Shown in pieces: positions 37,071 through 46,864 of a DNA stretch of 64,000 bases. The DNA comes from Strongylocentrotus purpuratus (Eukaryota > Echinodermata > Echinoidea > Camarodonta > Strongylocentrotidae), in assembly GCF_000002235.5 (NCBI RefSeq), contig NW_022145539.1, positions 1,621,110-1,685,109 on the forward strand, read 5' to 3'. The translations under genes and the position numbers were made by a program. Numbering within the stretch: position 1 is the first letter of the stretch; every line of letters starts with the position of its first letter. The notes under the pieces are model-generated. The model was not told the DNA's origin and did not search any database. It saw only the letters and a program-made list of their open reading frames with translations.

Positions 37071-38090
37071 GGCCCAAATTCACAAAGGAGGTTTAAATTT
37101 AAGCCATGGTTTAAACCCTCATTTACATAATAGTAGAGTCAAAGTGTGTAGACCCCGCTGATATTTTTCGGGGACAAAGGTTTTTAAGTGTTTTTGAGTT
37201 GTTTGGAGGTCAATGATTAAAATTAGCTTGGGTAGTCCCCTCCTAACCCCCGGCAACTCTTGTAGGGGTCAAAATAAGGTCAAAATGGGGTCAATAGGGG
37301 GTCAATTTTTTTAAATGCCCTGATTATGTTAAAAGACATGTCAAATTGTTTGTCTCATCATACTGAACAAAAAAGTGTACATGATCATATACCCCTGACC
37401 TCCCGTTAAGAAGTTATGGCCGGAAAAGTCAAAAGGTCAACAAACTTTCATTTGAGGGCAAAATACACTAAAAGTGTTAGGATCGATCAACTTTCATGTT
37501 TTTTGTGTCTATTTATATGTATTTTGATTTAGAAATTTGAATGAGACAATTTCTACTTAAGAAGACCGTATTCAAAAGATATAAGGGGTCAAAATAAGGT
37601 CATTTGGGGTCAAATGAGCTCCTTTGGGATCAAAATACACTAACAGACTTAGGAGTTATTTGTGTCAAATTATGTGTAAATTGATGAATAATAGTGAATG
37701 AATTTTTTTTTTTTTTTTTAAATTTAGAAAACCATATTCAATTGATGTAAGGAGTCATTATAAGGCCAAAATGGGGTCATTTGGGGTCAAAAATGTTTAA
37801 TTGACCTAAATTGTGCTGTAATGCACTCTCACACTGAATGAGAAAGAGCAGTTTCATTCTAGGGTTAAAATACGATAGGAATGACAACAAAGCCATGTTC
37901 ATTTTTTTTAAGTGTCACAATGCAGTTTACATGTAATTTAACTGGTGACCACAATGTCAAATTAGCTTGATTGTTTTTATCTGCCCATCAGTTACATACA
38001 CAACCCTGCGCTCTCTTACTAGGTATGGTAAATGTCTTAATTTGTTGCAACATACCTTTAAGGACGGATAGATGTGACAAATCAGAGGTT

Positions 38091-39228
38091 CTACGCATAG
38101 TCGGAATCTTCAGAGACAGAGTCTTGATCATTATCGATATCCGAATCGGAGTCAGACTGTGGAGATTGGTCATCTGCTGGTATTAGGTTGGTCAAACGTG
38201 TAGGCAATGCAGGCTTGGTGTATCGAAGTGGGATGCAGTTGCCATCTTTCATGTGCCATCCATGGTGGAGAGGTGATGGAGGAGCATCTGGACTCCTGAA
38301 GTTCAGGAAGATGTATGCCTGATAGTTGGCTCGTCTGACCTTCATCTGATGTGAGTCGCAATCAGGTGGCATTCTCTGTGTTGCTTTTTTCTTCATACTC
38401 TCCCACTTCTTTGCTCTTGCCTTTGCTAAACTTGTACTAGTTTTGTCTTTGTAGATGAACTTAATTGTGAATTGCTCCATGTCGATTTGGGTGTCTTCTG
38501 ATACAGGCAGCTGTTTCCCAAGTCCTTGGAGCAAACTCCTTCCTTCCTCTGACTTCATTGCCGATTCAAAGATGGATGGTTTGCCATGGCCATAGAAGCC
38601 AGAGACAGCGTCTGCACCAGTATGAACATGAAAGGGGACAATGACATCTGCCACTGGACTGCAAAGCTTCTTACAGTCATAGACGAAGCCCTTCCTCTTG
38701 ATGCCTAATGGTCAATCTGATGGGCTGCGTATGCTGCTAGAACCATAACATCTGTGTCTTCTGCATCGATAACAACAGTGTCTTCCACACCTGACTGTCT
38801 TAGTTGGTAATACACATAGAGAAGGATGGTGTCCGCTTCTGTGTGTTGGCATTTGAATTGCTCTAATTCTGTGCCCTTCTGCAGATCTGAGCAACGATCT
38901 CTCACTGAGTATATATAAGTCGTCTCTGGGTGTTCTAATGACATGATCTTGAACTCTGCATTCAGAAACTGTTGGAGCCGAACTTTGTTGCCTGGATTTT
39001 TGAACATATCATCGAACAGCCTGGATGTTGGCAGTGGATCATCTCTTCTCATAAATACATTTCGGCTACCTCCTACATAAGTAACGCCTGTACGCCTCTG
39101 ATGTTCACTATCCTTGATACTCTTATCTAGGTCATAGGCATCATTCACAAAGAAAATTGTGGTCGCCTTTCTGTGACGACCTGCAACTATGTTGTAAATC
39201 TTGTTTGCATTATCTGGACTAGTATCTG
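38091..39228 (-). pseudogene. FEN1/XPG-like PIN-domain nuclease-type protein, left-arm copy (longer at the 5' end, frame interrupted)
   Basis: Same gene as the right-arm copy on the opposite strand. It extends further upstream through the unique spacer, adding residues such as IYNIVAGRHRKATTIFFVND and FMRRDDPLPTSRLF before the shared DRCSDLQKGTELEQF block. A small difference between the arms near the middle of the gene interrupts its frame, so it appears as two open pieces (39148-38705 and 38654-38091). The open frame can be followed upstream to about 39228, where a CCTCAG could be a splice acceptor. Any earlier exon was not found. Confidence 0.5.
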
Positions 39229-39299
39229 TTTACTGAGGTGTTTTAAGTTTAGTGCTACAATAATTATCTGCCATTATAGAAACGACTTATATATACTCA

Positions 39300-40121
39300 G
39301 TGAGAGATCGTTGCTCAGATCTGCAGAAGGGCACAGAATTAGAGCAATTCAAATGCCAACACACAGAAGCGGACACCATCCTTCTCTATGTGTATTACCA
39401 ACTAAGACAGTCAGGTGTGGAAGACACTGTTGTTATCGATGCAGAAGACACAGATGTTATGGTTCTAGCAGCATACGCAGCCCATCAGATTGAAGGACCA
39501 TTAGGCATCAAGAGGAAGGGCTTCGTCTATGACTGTAAGAAGCTTTGCAGTCCTGAAGTGGCAGATGTCATTGTCCCCTTTCATGTTCATACTGGTGCAG
39601 ACGCTGTCTCTGGCTTCTATGGCCATGGCAAACCATCCATCTTTGAATCGGCAATGAAGTCAGAGGAAGGAAGGAGTTTGCTCCAAGGACTTGGGAAACA
39701 GCTGCTTGTATCAGAAGACACCCAAATCGACATGGAGCAATTCACAATTAAGTTCATCTACAAAGACAAAACTAGTACAAGTTTAGCAAAGGCAAGAGCA
39801 AAGAAGTGGGAGAGTATGAAGAAAAAAGCAACACAGAGAATGCCACCTGATTGCGACTCACATCAGATGAAGGTCAGACGAGCCAACTATCAGGCATACA
39901 TCTTCCTGAACTTCAGGAGTCCAGATGCTCCTCCATCACCTCTCCACCATGGATGGCACATGAAAGATGGCAACTGCATCCCACTTCGATACACCAAGCC
40001 TGCATTGCCTACACGTTTGACCAACCTAATACCAGCAGATGACCAATCTCCACAGTCTGACTCCGATTCGGATATCGATAATGATCAAGACTCTGTCTCT
40101 GAAGATTCCGACTATGCGTAG
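39300..40121 (+). CDS. FEN1/XPG-like PIN-domain nuclease-type protein, right-arm copy
   Basis: Open frame of 273 codons to the stop. Residue blocks recall the I-region of flap nucleases: an acidic pair in HTEADTILLYVYYQL, then VVIDAEDTDVMVLAAYA (compare the family's TEDSDLLAFG), then HTGADAVSGFYGHGKPSIF, laid out like the GCDY-PGIPGIG helix-hairpin-helix. The C-terminus is a Ser/Asp tail. Proteins of this general make-up (EADT ... DTDV ... H-x-GxD ... G-G-K) occur as many uncharacterised copies in invertebrate and fish genomes. The frame starts at the arm boundary, so the N-terminal part present in the left copy is missing here. The nuclease fold is my inference from motif order, not an established annotation. 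Confidence 0.55.
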   Translation: MRDRCSDLQKGTELEQFKCQHTEADTILLYVYYQLRQSGVEDTVVIDAEDTDVMVLAAYAAHQIEGPLGIKRKGFVYDCKKLCSPEVADVIVPFHVHTGADAVSGFYGHGKPSIFESAMKSEEGRSLLQGLGKQLLVSEDTQIDMEQFTIKFIYKDKTSTSLAKARAKKWESMKKKATQRMPPDCDSHQMKVRRANYQAYIFLNFRSPDAPPSPLHHGWHMKDGNCIPLRYTKPALPTRLTNLIPADDQSPQSDSDSDIDNDQDSVSEDSDYA

Positions 40122-41250
40122 AACCTCTGATTTGTCACATCTATCCGTCCTTAAAGGTATGTTGCAACAAATTAAGACATTTACCATACCTAGTAAGAGA
40201 GCGCAGGGTTGTGTATGTAACTGATGGGCAGATAAAAACAATCAAGCTAATTTGACATTGTGGTCACCAGTTAAATTACATGTAAACTGCATTGTGACAC
40301 TTAAAAAAAATGAACATGGCTTTGTTGTCATTCCTATCGTATTTTAACCCTAGATGGAACTGCTCTTTCTCATTCAGTGTGAGAGTGCATTACAGCACAA
40401 TTTAGGTCAATTAAACATTTTTGACCCCAAATGACCCCATTTAGGCCTTATAATGACTCCTTACATCAATTGAATATGGTTTTCTAAATTAAAAAAAAAA
40501 AAAAAAAAAATTCATTCACTATTATTCATCAATTTACACATAATTTGACACAAATAACTCCTAAGTCTGTTAGTGTATTTTGATCCCAAAGGAGCTCATT
40601 TGACCCCAAATGACCTTATTTTGACCCCTTATATCTTTTGAATACGGTCTTCTTAAGTAGAAATTGTCTCATTCAAATTTCTAAATCAAAATACATATAA
40701 ATAGACACAAAAAACATGAAAGTTGATCGATCCTAACACTTTTAGTGTATTTTGCCCTCAAATGAAAGTTTGTTGACCTTTTGACTTTTCCGGCCATAAC
40801 TTCTTAACGGGAGGTCAGGGGTATATGATCATGTACACTTTTTTGTTCAGTATGATGAGACAAACAATTTGACATGTCTTTTAACATAATCAGGGCATTT
40901 AAAAAAATTGACCCCCTATTGACCCCATTTTGACCTTATTTTGACCCCTACAAGAGTTGCCGGGGGTTAGGAGGGGACTACCCAAGCTAATTTTAATCAT
41001 TGACCTCCAAACAACTCAAAAACACTTAAAAACCTTTGTCCCCGAAAAATATCAGCGGGGTCTACACACTTTGACTCTACTATAACCCATGGTTTAAAAT
41101 TAGCGCAAATTAAGCATACCTTGCCTTGCCTGCGTCTAATATCGGACCTCTGACTGTGCCACGCTTAATTTGTGCTAATTTTAGACCGTGGGTTATCTAA
41201 AAATAAGATTTAAACCATGGGTTAAATTTAAACCTCCTTTGTGAATTCGG

Positions 41251-42766
41251 TAAGACTACCGGTATAGTATATCCATATTTCCTCTCTCTCTCTCTCAAAA
41301 AAAATTAATAAAGAAAAGTATCTTGTTATGCCTGGTATTAAAGATTATGGCACACATGGAATGCAATAAGACTATTAAACTGCCTCATCGTCTTGCAAAA
41401 TTGTAAATATTATTGATTATATTTCTATAGCAAATCTATAATAGTATTTTTGTTATGGTGGTTTGTGTAGAATTATTCTGGGGGTTGTAGTCTTCTGACG
41501 CTTTACAATATTTTGAGGTAATTGGGGCATGTGAAAATAGATTTTTTTTTTCTTCTGAATTATTATAATCTGCTGTCACACAGAGTATTGAGTTTGGTAC
41601 AGTTCCTATGGATGCTCGATTCTGAATATTCAATGTGGCCAATAGAGGGGGTGCCCCAGCAAGCTGACAGACAACCCACAAGGCTGACAGAGAGCAGGGG
41701 GGGGGGGGGGGGAAGACTTCCAATGATTGTTTTCAATTAAATTGCTCTTATTCATGAATTGCACAATGCACTGCAACAGGAATGGACTATAATTTTCCAT
41801 AAACTTTTGCACTCTCTGCGCACATATAATTTTTTAATTCAGAGCATTCTGGATCCAAAGAAGAAAAAAAAAAAAAAAACTAACCCCCCACTAAATTGCT
41901 GTTGGTTAAAAGCGCTTTGATATGATTTGAGTTGAATTTCCTCAGCTTACATTCCTTATTATTTTAGTCTTTTTATGTATTCTGCAAAATAAGGGAACAT
42001 ACATGTATTGTAACTCATTTGAATGTAGGCCCTATATCCAGTTTGAATTTTCAATAGCTGGGATAAAGCATGGGAATTGATTTACACACTGTGTACATTA
42101 TTGACTTAATTCATCTGTTTCTTGGTTAATTCCTTTGACAGAGCCATCTGGTATTTTGTGAAAAATATAAAATAAATTTCTCATGAGAATGCATTTAAAA
42201 AAATCATTGTCTAATGTCTATGTTCATTCTTTTTGTTATTGATTGACTTTGTTACTTAAATTGTTTTATGATATATTTATTGATTTTTGGTTGACTTATT
42301 TCATGGTTGGTTTGTAGCATACGAATTAGGAAAGTTTTAAGGTTATACTTTTATTTCAAGAATAGCTGAAAACTTTTCACAAATAGCCTGATTTCATTTA
42401 TTACACCTGAGAAGGATTTTGGTTGAATAAAAGCTGAAATCTATACCCGATAACCAGGTTTCATATCGTTCCTGAAAAAGATTTTAGCAAATTCATAGCA
42501 GAAAATATTCATAAATTATTATATTGTATTCGGATGTATTTTTTCTTCACATTTCAATCATGCTGAAAATAGTAGCAAAAAGAGGCAGATTTATGAAAAG
42601 ATTTCAGCTAAAGAATATCAAATTGAGGAAAAAAGTTGCAAGCAAAAGCTCATGAAAAGCTTTCAGCAGATTTCATGTATCATTTATTAAAAAATAGATT
42701 GACAGGAGCTTGTTTACTGGATTGATTAATCCATTAAGTTTGTGAATAAATGAATGAATGAATGAA
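41251..42766. other. Intergenic; no gene seen
   Basis: A+T-rich sequence with a (CT)n stretch at 41282-41297, a G-run of 14 at 41697-41712 and an A-run at 41863. Several diverged GAAAA...TTTCAGC phrases recur at 42360-42680, perhaps an old repeat. No exon or RNA gene recognised. Confidence 0.5.
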
Positions 42767-42919
42767 CAGGGCCCCATTTCACAAAACTTGTCATCAGTGA
42801 CAGATGACAGTTTTTGTTATAAGCTACTGAAATCCTTGCTTCTGATTGGATATTAGCAGATTTGTCACTGATTTTTGTCATTTGTCGTTGAAAAAAAGCT
42901 TTGTGAAATGGGTCCCTGG
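42767..42919. mobile_element. MITE family E-related copy
   Basis: CAGGGCCCCATTTCACAAAA and TTTGTGAAATGGGTCCCTGG are inverted, with GTCATCAGTGACA and TGTCACTGATTTTTGTCAT inside. Confidence 0.75.
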
Positions 42920-43017
42920 TGAATGATGGAGTGGTTAGTTGATAGTGGAAAATATGAAAAATAGCACTCTTGCTGATAAGGGTGTTCCATCCCACAACTA
43001 AGTGGTAGATAGATAAA

Positions 43018-43021
43018 TAAA

Positions 43022-43058
<37 letters not shown>

Positions 43059-43112
43059 GTAACTGACTGATTGTTTAATGATTTATTGATTGATTGGTTG
43101 ATTGATTGGTAG
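43018..43112 (+). repeat. (TTGA)n microsatellite
   Basis: TTGATTGATTGA repeated about 10 times, then degenerate copies. Confidence 0.9.
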
Positions 43113-43409
43113 GGTGGGTTTTCAAGAGGTTCTTTACAGCGATAACTGATGGGTCAGTGGGAAAAAAAAGACTGAAAATATATCTTCATCATGTCAATAA
43201 AGATTTGCATTTAAATTATTAGATCAAGAAATAATATGAAGTTATCACATGAAAATACCTAAAGTTCAGGTTTAGTGATATTTTAAAATGCAAATAAAAT
43301 GACCACAAACCGCCCGATTTCTAATCAAGTTTTAGGCGTATTAAATCTCAGAATGAAATGGATCAATATCTAGAAAATGATTAGAAATTCCTATGGAGGA
43401 CAGATTAAA

Positions 43410-43660
43410 CCGGGCATGGTGGCTCAGTCGTTAGAGCGCCCGCCTCATGAACGGGAGGTCGTGGGTTCGAACCCCGGCCGAGTCATACCAAAGACTTATA
43501 ACAATGGGACCTTCTGCCTTCTAGCTAGGCGCTCAGCATATTAGATTGGAGAAGGGTAGTAATAACATATTATGTTATGCAGGGCCCGCTGGAAGAACAG
43601 TTTCATAACTGAAGTGGCTACCCTGGGTAAATAAAAGTTATTATTATTATTATTATTATA
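43410..43660 (+). mobile_element. tRNA-derived SINE, family S1, apparently full length
   Basis: The head has A box TGGCTCAGTCGTTAGAGCG and B box GGTTCGAACCC at tRNA spacing, with CAT where an anticodon would fall. A tRNA-unrelated body follows (GCGCTCAGCATATTAGATTG, GGAAGAACAGTTTCATAAC), then GGTAAATAAAAG and an (ATT)n tail. The acceptor-arm pairing is poor, so it is not taken as a working tRNA. Confidence 0.8.
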
Positions 43661-44663
43661 TCGACATCAATAGTAAAACCAAGTAAGATTATTTTCACAC
43701 ATTCGTATTGTGCTGTTTGGAATTTACCACTTTGTACAGAAGTTGAAGAAGCAAGTCTTCTTTCATGCAGAGCCATCTATACACAGAGTTTGGCCAACTG
43801 GTTTCACTTGGTCATTACATGGCTTATAAATGTGCTTGTCCAATTCATCCGGATTAGCCAAACTCTCAATGGCACTGTCTTCATTTTTAATATAGCGCCC
43901 CCTCTGGTGAAGCTGTGCTTCCTCAAACCACAAAAGCCACACAGACATTAAACTTTTTCTGCTTGGCATCTCTCTATTTTTTTCTGCACTTGCGTAGACT
44001 TTCATTTTGTACGGGGGAGGGAGAGGTGACATATAAAATAACCTATAAACACTTAAAGTAGGGTAGGGTTAATGTTGTTAAAGTCTAGACCCCTAAACTT
44101 ACAACCTAAAACCTAATTATGACTGCACTGACACTATAATATACGTCTACATTATGTCATTGGAGCTATTGCTTCACCGCGCACATTAATTGCTGTAATG
44201 TCTGGCAAGCCTCTCGCGAGCTTCCGGGTCGTCAAGAACAAATTTTGTTTAAGAATTTCACCCAAATTTTTTGAAAACATTGTAAAACAGATCATTTAGG
44301 CATATGCACTAGATTAATTGCGACATCGGTAAACAGGTCGCTTCGGCCTGCACTTTTATTCTAGATTAATTGCGACACAGCAGTTTAAAAAACTAGGGAA
44401 TTCTTCATAAATTCAGGCCCTGTCGCGTGTTATTCCCTTCAATAAATAAAGAAGTTGTAATCTTATGTATTTATATGCTTTTACAGACGCGTTTCCGTCT
44501 CATTACTTTGAAAAGGAAGTTGCGGTATAGGTTTTAGTAAGTCTTGTTTTCGAAGCTTATTTATATGTATTGGCCAAGTCATGTGACCCTACCAAATCAT
44601 TGACCTCTAATTGTGTGAGAGCGATATAAATAATTATGTAGAGTGTAATAACCTCTAGCTGCT

Positions 44664-45168
44664 TTAAAGGTAATACAAAGTTTTGGTATGGGCTCATGAA
44701 TTTGGTTCAAATGAAGATATTGGAAGCATATGCGATCCAACAATATTCAGTGATCCTTGTCGCGGTTGAAATCGAGTCTAAAGTGATGAAATTGTAAATT
44801 ATAAACTCTTTATGTCGTATAGCGCCCTCTCAAGGTCAATATATTAATTTAGCTTTAAAACAATGTTCTTTGAATAAAATCGACCAATTTGCTATTACCG
44901 TTTGGAATATATATATCACAACTACATATTCTGAGATTTTCATGGTACCATCGTATGGTCGTATAGGCGCTATTTGAAATTTATCAAAATTTACCGGGAG
45001 CATCGGTAAATTTGTATATTCAAGTTTCCTCGAAAGCAGAAGTGTTTTAGGGGCTAAATTTGTTAGTGATTATAACACATCCATAATGGCATCCAGATAT
45101 ATCAAAATTGTAAAGAATCACTATCCAGCCAGTTTTCAAAATTTACCGAAACTTTGTAATACCTTTAA
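44664..45168. mobile_element. MITE family H, copy 3 (longest)
   Basis: TTTAAAGGTAATACAAAGTT and AACTTTGTAATACCTTTAAA are inverted ends. The interior shares GGTTCAAATGAAGATATTGG and AAAATCGACCAATTTGCTAT with copy 1. Confidence 0.85.
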
Positions 45169-45189
45169 AGATGCATCGTCATAATGATA

Positions 45190-45300
45190 CCTAATGACAA
45201 TAATATAGCAATAGTAATTGTAATGATGATGATAATAATAATATGATAATGATGATAATAATAATCATAATAATGATAATGATGATAATAGTAATGAATG
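45190..45300 (+). repeat. (ATGATAATA)n-type A/T repeat
   Basis: GATGATAATAATA and TAATAATGAT units in mixed order directly after MITE H copy 3. Confidence 0.85.
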
Positions 45301-46149
45301 AATTGATAAATTCATGATAATAAGTTCTCACTTAGTAGGCCTATGTAATGAATTATTTGTGGATAACTTCGGGCCAAGATCGTATTCTATATCGTATAAT
45401 TTCACGAGGAAATCCTATCTTATGTCAATAGTCTATTCAGCATAATCTGGATTTTGAGGAAGAAATCATTATCATGTTACCGAACCATTATCAACCGTTA
45501 TATGCCAAGCTTTAAGTTGAATAAATTCCATGCCATTCGGGATATTTCAAATTATTATTTTTGATGGTTAACAATCTATAAGCATTTATGAGCTATGTGG
45601 TTTGCATGTTTAACTACAATGTATATACAAATTTGCTTCATTTAACTGAATTTTAGATATTTCTTTTTGTATACACATGTTTAGTCCTGCATAAGCTCAA
45701 GCAGACAGGCATGACCCTACAACATTTCAAACATTTTAAGAAACCTGTCGTGTCGGGTCTTTAGCTATATACACTTCGATAATGCCTGCGTGCCTGTATT
45801 ATAATTATTAGGGTGTGAGCTGAACGCAGAGCTATAGGTCTTTAACGAATAAATATTGCACATCCTACCAGTGATTTGACAAAATTGGGACGGTAACAAC
45901 ACGCTCAAAAGGCATCTCGTGACCTAGCCCTCTTGCAGGAAATTTCACTTAGGCTATATGGCGCTTGAAAAAAAAGAAGTTAAAGGCACAATCGAGCCGG
46001 GTTATGCTCAATGTCGATAGCGTCTAGCTATGAAAAAGGGCTTTCATGGGGGGGGGGGGGGGGGGGGGTGGCATGAAAAAAGGCGAGAATTACAATACCA
46101 ATTGTTATGTTATTGTTATGTTTTTTCTTCATTTTTATTTTATTGTTAT

Positions 46150-46400
46150 TATTGTTATTGAGTTGAGTTTGAGTTGAGTTTCTTTTATTTCACATGAAAA
46201 AACACACAATACATTTAACAAAACATAGCATATTTACACAAAATGATAAACAATATAGATATCTACACAACATAAGTTTGTATTGCATTTACACTAAATA
46301 ATTTCGAAATTAAATGTGAAAAAAGGAACTTAATAACAAGAATACAGTTGTAGATATTAAGTTCCTCAAAATAACTTTGACACAGTGTCATTAATATAAT
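46150..46400 (-). repeat. Probable SINE/LINE 3' tail, reversed
   Basis: GAGTTGAGTTTGAGTTGAG and TTTTATTTCACATG lead into an A-rich stretch, much like 34890-35020 reversed-tail sequence. Exact family unknown. Confidence 0.35.
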
Positions 46401-46562
46401 AAGGTATTATTATCATCATCGTCATTGTTATTGTTGTTACAGTATTATTATTCTCATTATTCTTATTGTCATCATTATTATTATATAACAAGTCCACCGA
46501 TTAGGGGATGTTGGGGGCCCAATTATCTTCTTTTCACAATCCACATCCCAATTTATATACCC

Positions 46563-46615
46563 CTTTCTCTATCTCTCTTTCTCTCTCTGTCTCTCTCTTT
46601 CTCTCTCTGTCTCTC

Positions 46616-46649
<34 letters not shown>

Positions 46650-46680
46650 ATTGTCCGTCTGTCTGTCTGTCTCTCTTCTC
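46563..46680 (+). repeat. (TC)n/(TCTG)n simple repeat
   Basis: Pyrimidine-rich CTCTCT with GTCTGTCTG inside. Frames in it translate to Ser/Leu runs and are not genes. Confidence 0.9.
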
Positions 46681-46864
46681 TTTTCTTCATCTCTGTTTTT
46701 TGTTTCATTTTCTCTTATCTTCACTTCTTTTCTCGCTTCTCTTTTTATCGTTTGCGTCATTCGATTGGGGGAGCACGTGCCCTCTCCTCGTATAGTTACA
46801 CAGCGTTTGCTATGCCTACCGGTTGTTGCCAACATGGGGTGATAATTAAGGGCCAAGCTCTTTA

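Larger units (their letters stand above)
37130..41083. mobile_element. 3.95-kb inverted duplication carrying two nuclease-like genes
   Basis: The left arm (about 37130-38922) is an almost exact reverse complement of the right arm (about 39282-41083), with a 359-bp spacer. Scattered single differences were seen in the parts compared. The outer ends read TAGTAGAGTC and GACTCTACTA, flanked on both sides by TAA, which may be a 3-bp target duplication. Each arm holds one copy of the same gene, pointing outward from the centre. Beyond the genes, each arm has about 850-950 bp of repeated GGGGTCA-type motifs. High arm identity means recent formation or ongoing conversion. It could be a foldback-type transposon or an inverted segmental duplication of an element. 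Superfamily not recognised. Confidence 0.75.
37071..41250. mobile_element. Outer hairpin MITE, split by the inverted duplication
   Basis: Left piece 37071-37129 begins GGCCCAAATTCACAAAGGAG; right piece 41084-41250 ends CTCCTTTGTGAATTCGG. The two ends are inverted copies of one another over about 45 bp, including TTTAAATTTAA and CCATGG. Without the 3.95-kb insert the element is about 226 bp. The right piece itself contains a second internal hairpin (41085-41195). Confidence 0.7.

Noticed and set aside
37971-38186. Separate small genes on the strand opposite the nuclease copies (also 39173-39493, 40026-40241)
   Set aside because: Antisense or shifted-frame shadows; the same peptides appear twice only because the arms are inverted copies.
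43410-43490. tRNA gene
   Set aside because: A and B boxes fit, but acceptor pairing is poor and a SINE body with an (ATT)n tail follows; treated as a SINE head.
43763-44032. 89-codon minus-strand frame with a fairly normal amino-acid mix (MKVYASAEKNREMPSRKSLM...)
   Set aside because: No match I recognise, no exons near it, and it includes a GGGGGCGCTATAT phrase common in repeats. Could be a small gene or exon but unsupported.
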